From Limnohabitans sp. (GTDB lineage: Bacteria; Pseudomonadota; Gammaproteobacteria; Burkholderiales; Burkholderiaceae_C), in NCBI GenBank assembly GCA_018883305.1, contig VEQI01000137.1, positions 1 through 8,041 of the forward strand: DNA of 8,041 nucleotides. Direction: 5' to 3'. Below the pieces are notes generated by a model. The model searched no databases. It saw only the letters and a program-made list of their open reading frames with translations, and had not been told where the DNA came from. The translations under genes and the position numbers were made by a program. Within the stretch, counting starts at the first letter, position 1. The number at the start of each line of letters is the position of its first letter. Positions 6,483 to 8,041 of this stretch are shown here, in pieces.

Positions 6483-6489
6483 CACCTGG
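6470..6489 (+). other. Hairpin spanning the pyk stop codon
   Basis: CCAGGTG and CACCTGG form a perfect 7-bp stem whose six-base loop is the last sense codon plus the TGA stop of pyk. It lies three bases before a larger hairpin. It may be part of a 3' end structure, although a 7-bp inverted repeat of this kind can also arise by chance. Confidence 0.4.
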
Positions 6490-6492
6490 CGC

Positions 6493-6522
6493 GACAGCCT
6501 GTCAGGTCCGGGGCAGGCTGTC
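6493..6522 (+). terminator. Hairpin after pyk, possible weak terminator or 3' end structure
   Basis: GACAGCCTG and CAGGCTGTC are perfect 9-base arms with a 12-base loop. The stem can be lengthened inward by a T-G wobble and one C-G pair. It begins 10 bases after the pyk stop. What follows (CTCGTTAAAATT) has no true T run, so intrinsic termination would be inefficient. The fba promoter -10 lies five bases downstream, so the hairpin occupies that promoter's -35 and spacer region. Confidence 0.5.
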
Positions 6523-6526
6523 CTCG

Positions 6527-6533
6527 TTAAAAT
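6527..6533 (+). promoter_or_regulatory. fba promoter -10 element (TTAAAAT)
   Basis: The same TTAAAAT heptamer as before pgk occurs in a GC-rich gap. With TAAAAT at 6528-6533 as -10, transcription would start near 6540, leaving about 30 bases of leader before the ATG at 6571. No recognisable -35 is seen at 16-18 bases. Confidence 0.55.
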
Positions 6534-6552
6534 TGAAGGGTTTTCTTCAATT
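6531..6552 (+). promoter_or_regulatory. Inverted repeat overlapping the fba promoter -10 and predicted start
   Basis: AATTGAAG and CTTCAATT are perfect 8-base arms separated by GGTTTT. The left arm overlaps the end of the -10 and the repeat spans the predicted transcription start, a typical position for a repressor operator. The A/T-rich stem would be weak as an RNA hairpin. The protein that might bind is unknown. Confidence 0.4.
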
Positions 6553-6560
6553 CCAGCATC

Positions 6561-6564
6561 AGGA
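6561..6564 (+). promoter_or_regulatory. fba ribosome-binding site (AGGA)
   Basis: AGGA lies six bases before the ATG at 6571 and fixes that start. It contrasts with pgk and pyk, which have no such site. Confidence 0.7.
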
Positions 6565-6570
6565 CTCATC

Positions 6571-7635
6571 ATGGCTCTCGTTTCAATGCGCGAACTGCTC
6601 GACCATGCCGCGGCCAACGGCTACGGCATCCCGGCCTTCAACGTCAACAACCTCGAGCAAGTGCAGGCCGTGATGGCCGCCGCCGATGAAACCGGCGCCC
6701 CCGTCATCCTGCAAGCCAGCGCAGGCGCTCGCAAATACGCCGGCGAGTCCTTCATCAAGCACCTGATCCAGGCCGCCACCGAGGCCTATCCGCACATCCC
6801 CCTGGTGATGCACCAGGACCACGGCACCAGCCCCAAGGTGTGCTCGGGCGCCATCGACCTGGGCTTTGGCTCGGTCATGATGGACGGCTCCCTGATGGAA
6901 GACGGCAAGACACCGGCCGACTTTGCCTACAACGTCAACGTCACCCGCCAGGTGGTGGCCATGGCCCACCGGGTGGGCGTCACCGTCGAGGGTGAGCTCG
7001 GCTGCCTGGGTAGCCTGGAAACCGGCGAAGCCGGCGAGGAAGACGGCATTGGCGCGGTGGGCAAGCTGGACCACAGCCAGATGCTGACCGACCCCGAGGA
7101 GGCGGCCCGCTTCGTCAAGGAAACCCAGCTCGACGCCCTGGCCATTGCCATTGGCACCAGCCACGGCGCTTACAAGTTCACCCGCCCGCCCACCGGTGAC
7201 GTGCTGGCCATCAGCCGCGTGAAAGAAATCAACGCGCGCATTCCCAACACCCACCTGGTGATGCACGGCTCCTCCTCGGTGCCGCAAGAGCTGCTGGCCA
7301 TCATCAATCAGTACGGCGGCAAGATGAAGGAAACCTACGGCGTGCCCATCAGCGAAATCCAGGAAGCCATCAAGTACGGCGTGCGCAAGATCAACATCGA
7401 CACCGACATCCGCCTGGCCATGACCGGCGCCGTGCGCAAGTTCATGCACGAGAACCCCGACAAATTCGACGCCCGTGAGTGGCTCAAGCCCGCCCGCGAA
7501 GCCGCCAAGGCCGTGTGCAAGCAGCGTTACCTGGAATTCGGTTGCGAAGGCCAGGGCGGCAAGATCAAGGGCGAGTCCTTGAGCGTCATGGCCGGCAAGT
7601 ACGCCCAGGGCGCCTTGGCCCAGGTCGTGAACTGA
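6571..7635 (+). CDS. fba: Fructose-bisphosphate aldolase, class II (zinc-dependent)
   Basis: This cytoplasmic enzyme reversibly splits fructose 1,6-bisphosphate into dihydroxyacetone phosphate and glyceraldehyde 3-phosphate, serving glycolysis, gluconeogenesis and, where present, the Calvin cycle. It has 354 residues. Visible motifs are IPAFNVNNLEQ (20-30), the class II signature MHQDHGTSPKVCSGAIDLG (80-98) with catalytic Asp83 and zinc ligand His84, EGELGCLGSLETG (140-152), GTSHGAYKF (195-203) with a zinc-ligand His198, MHGSSSVP (231-238) with His232, and KINIDTDIRLAMT (273-285) for phosphate binding. The length and the block at 325-345 match the CbbA/FbaA subtype of proteobacteria. The start is supported by an AGGA site. 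Promoter and inverted-repeat elements precede it. Only 38 bases without a terminator separate it from purC, so both may share a transcript. Confidence 0.98.
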   Translation: MALVSMRELLDHAAANGYGIPAFNVNNLEQVQAVMAAADETGAPVILQASAGARKYAGESFIKHLIQAATEAYPHIPLVMHQDHGTSPKVCSGAIDLGFGSVMMDGSLMEDGKTPADFAYNVNVTRQVVAMAHRVGVTVEGELGCLGSLETGEAGEEDGIGAVGKLDHSQMLTDPEEAARFVKETQLDALAIAIGTSHGAYKFTRPPTGDVLAISRVKEINARIPNTHLVMHGSSSVPQELLAIINQYGGKMKETYGVPISEIQEAIKYGVRKINIDTDIRLAMTGAVRKFMHENPDKFDAREWLKPAREAAKAVCKQRYLEFGCEGQGGKIKGESLSVMAGKYAQGALAQVVN

Positions 7636-7664
7636 TTGCGCCACTCCCTGCGACCCTTCTGCCC

Positions 7665-7668
7665 AGGA
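7665..7668 (+). promoter_or_regulatory. purC ribosome-binding site (AGGA)
   Basis: AGGA stands five bases before the ATG at 7674 and supports that start. The 38-base fba-purC gap shows no promoter or terminator. Confidence 0.65.
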
Positions 7669-7673
7669 TACCG

Positions 7674-8041
7674 ATGAGCGCTTCTCCCGCCGCCCCCGCG
7701 GCCTTGCACACCTCCGCCTTGCAATCCCTGCCGCTGCTCGCACGCGGCAAGGTACGCGACAACTACGCGGTCGGCAACGACCGCATCCTGATGGTGGCGA
7801 GTGACCGCATCAGCGCCTTTGACGTCATCATGGGCGAGCCCATCCCGGGCAAGGGCGCGCTGCTGACGCAGATGGCGCTGTTCTGGTTCGACAAACTGGG
7901 GCATCTGTGTCCCAACCACCTGACCGCCGATGCCCCCGAAAGCGTGGTCACGCCGGCGGAAGGCCAGCAGATTCGCGGACGCGCCATGCTGGTCAAGCGC
8001 CTGCAGCCCATACCGGTCGAGGCCGCGGTGCGTGGCTATCT
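7674..8041 (+). CDS. purC: SAICAR synthetase, N-terminal part (3' end outside window)
   Basis: Phosphoribosylaminoimidazole-succinocarboxamide synthase joins aspartate to CAIR using ATP in de novo purine synthesis, in the cytoplasm. The first 122 codons are present and the frame is open to the window end. After an alanine- and proline-rich start come LLARGKVRDNYAV (21-33, the nucleotide-binding Gly-Lys-Val-Arg loop), ILMVASDRISAFDVIM (38-53), IPGKGALLTQMALFWF (57-72) and, at the edge, IPVEAAVRGYL (113 onward), which is the start of the family signature. The long ALFWFDKLGH-type segment fits the roughly 300-residue yeast-like form of the enzyme rather than the short 240-residue E. coli form. 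The start is backed by AGGA. It probably reads through from fba, and purE/purK may follow. Confidence 0.95.
   Translation, partial: MSASPAAPAALHTSALQSLPLLARGKVRDNYAVGNDRILMVASDRISAFDVIMGEPIPGKGALLTQMALFWFDKLGHLCPNHLTADAPESVVTPAEGQQIRGRAMLVKRLQPIPVEAAVRGY

Noticed and set aside
5337..6617. 426-codon open frame on the minus strand, opposite pyk
   Set aside because: It mirrors the codon bias of a GC-rich gene, is rich in His, Gly and Val repeats without domain motifs, and lies fully antisense to a well-identified enzyme.
6583..7743. 386-codon open frame on the minus strand, opposite fba
   Set aside because: It is a shadow of fba. The low-complexity His/Gly/Ala/Val composition with no recognisable family makes it an artefact of codon use.

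Overview
The window is GC-rich chromosomal DNA carrying mostly housekeeping genes. Protein sequences and gene order point to a betaproteobacterium of the order Burkholderiales, probably Comamonadaceae. The grounds are the N-terminus and overall sequence of phosphoglycerate kinase, a short extended-sequence SAICAR synthetase start, and the order pgk ... pyk - fba - purC. This placement is inferred from family resemblance, not from a search.

Layout. Bases 1-468 hold the C-terminal half of methionyl-tRNA formyltransferase (fmt), cut by the window edge. Close behind it, on the same strand, come azlC and azlD (486-1564), a two-component branched-chain amino-acid exporter whose genes overlap by ATGA. 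Then pgk (1647-2840) runs from a promoter placed so close to the start codon that the mRNA is predicted to be leaderless. A perfect, A/T-flanked hairpin (2854-2889) acts as a shared terminator between pgk and the converging desaturase gene. On the minus strand lie a membrane fatty-acid desaturase (2904-4004) and, upstream of it, a Crp/Fnr-family regulator (4214-4906). The regulator is divergent from pyruvate kinase (pyk, 5034-6482), and the gap between them holds a perfect 12-bp palindrome. Two tandem hairpins end pyk. A TTAAAAT promoter then starts class II fructose-bisphosphate aldolase (fba, 6571-7635), and the 5' end of purC (7674 onward) follows and runs off the window.

Function. Pgk, Pyk and Fba supply central glycolysis and gluconeogenesis, and PurC belongs to purine synthesis. 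The minus-strand desaturase and regulator pair separates pgk from pyk and looks like an inserted membrane-lipid module. The most useful observations concern regulation: likely leaderless pgk and pyk transcripts, a corrected pyk start, candidate Crp/Fnr operators, and stacked hairpins around the pyk-fba junction. I found no mobile element, CRISPR array, RNA gene or clear novel system. All genes appear intact apart from the two cut by the window edges.
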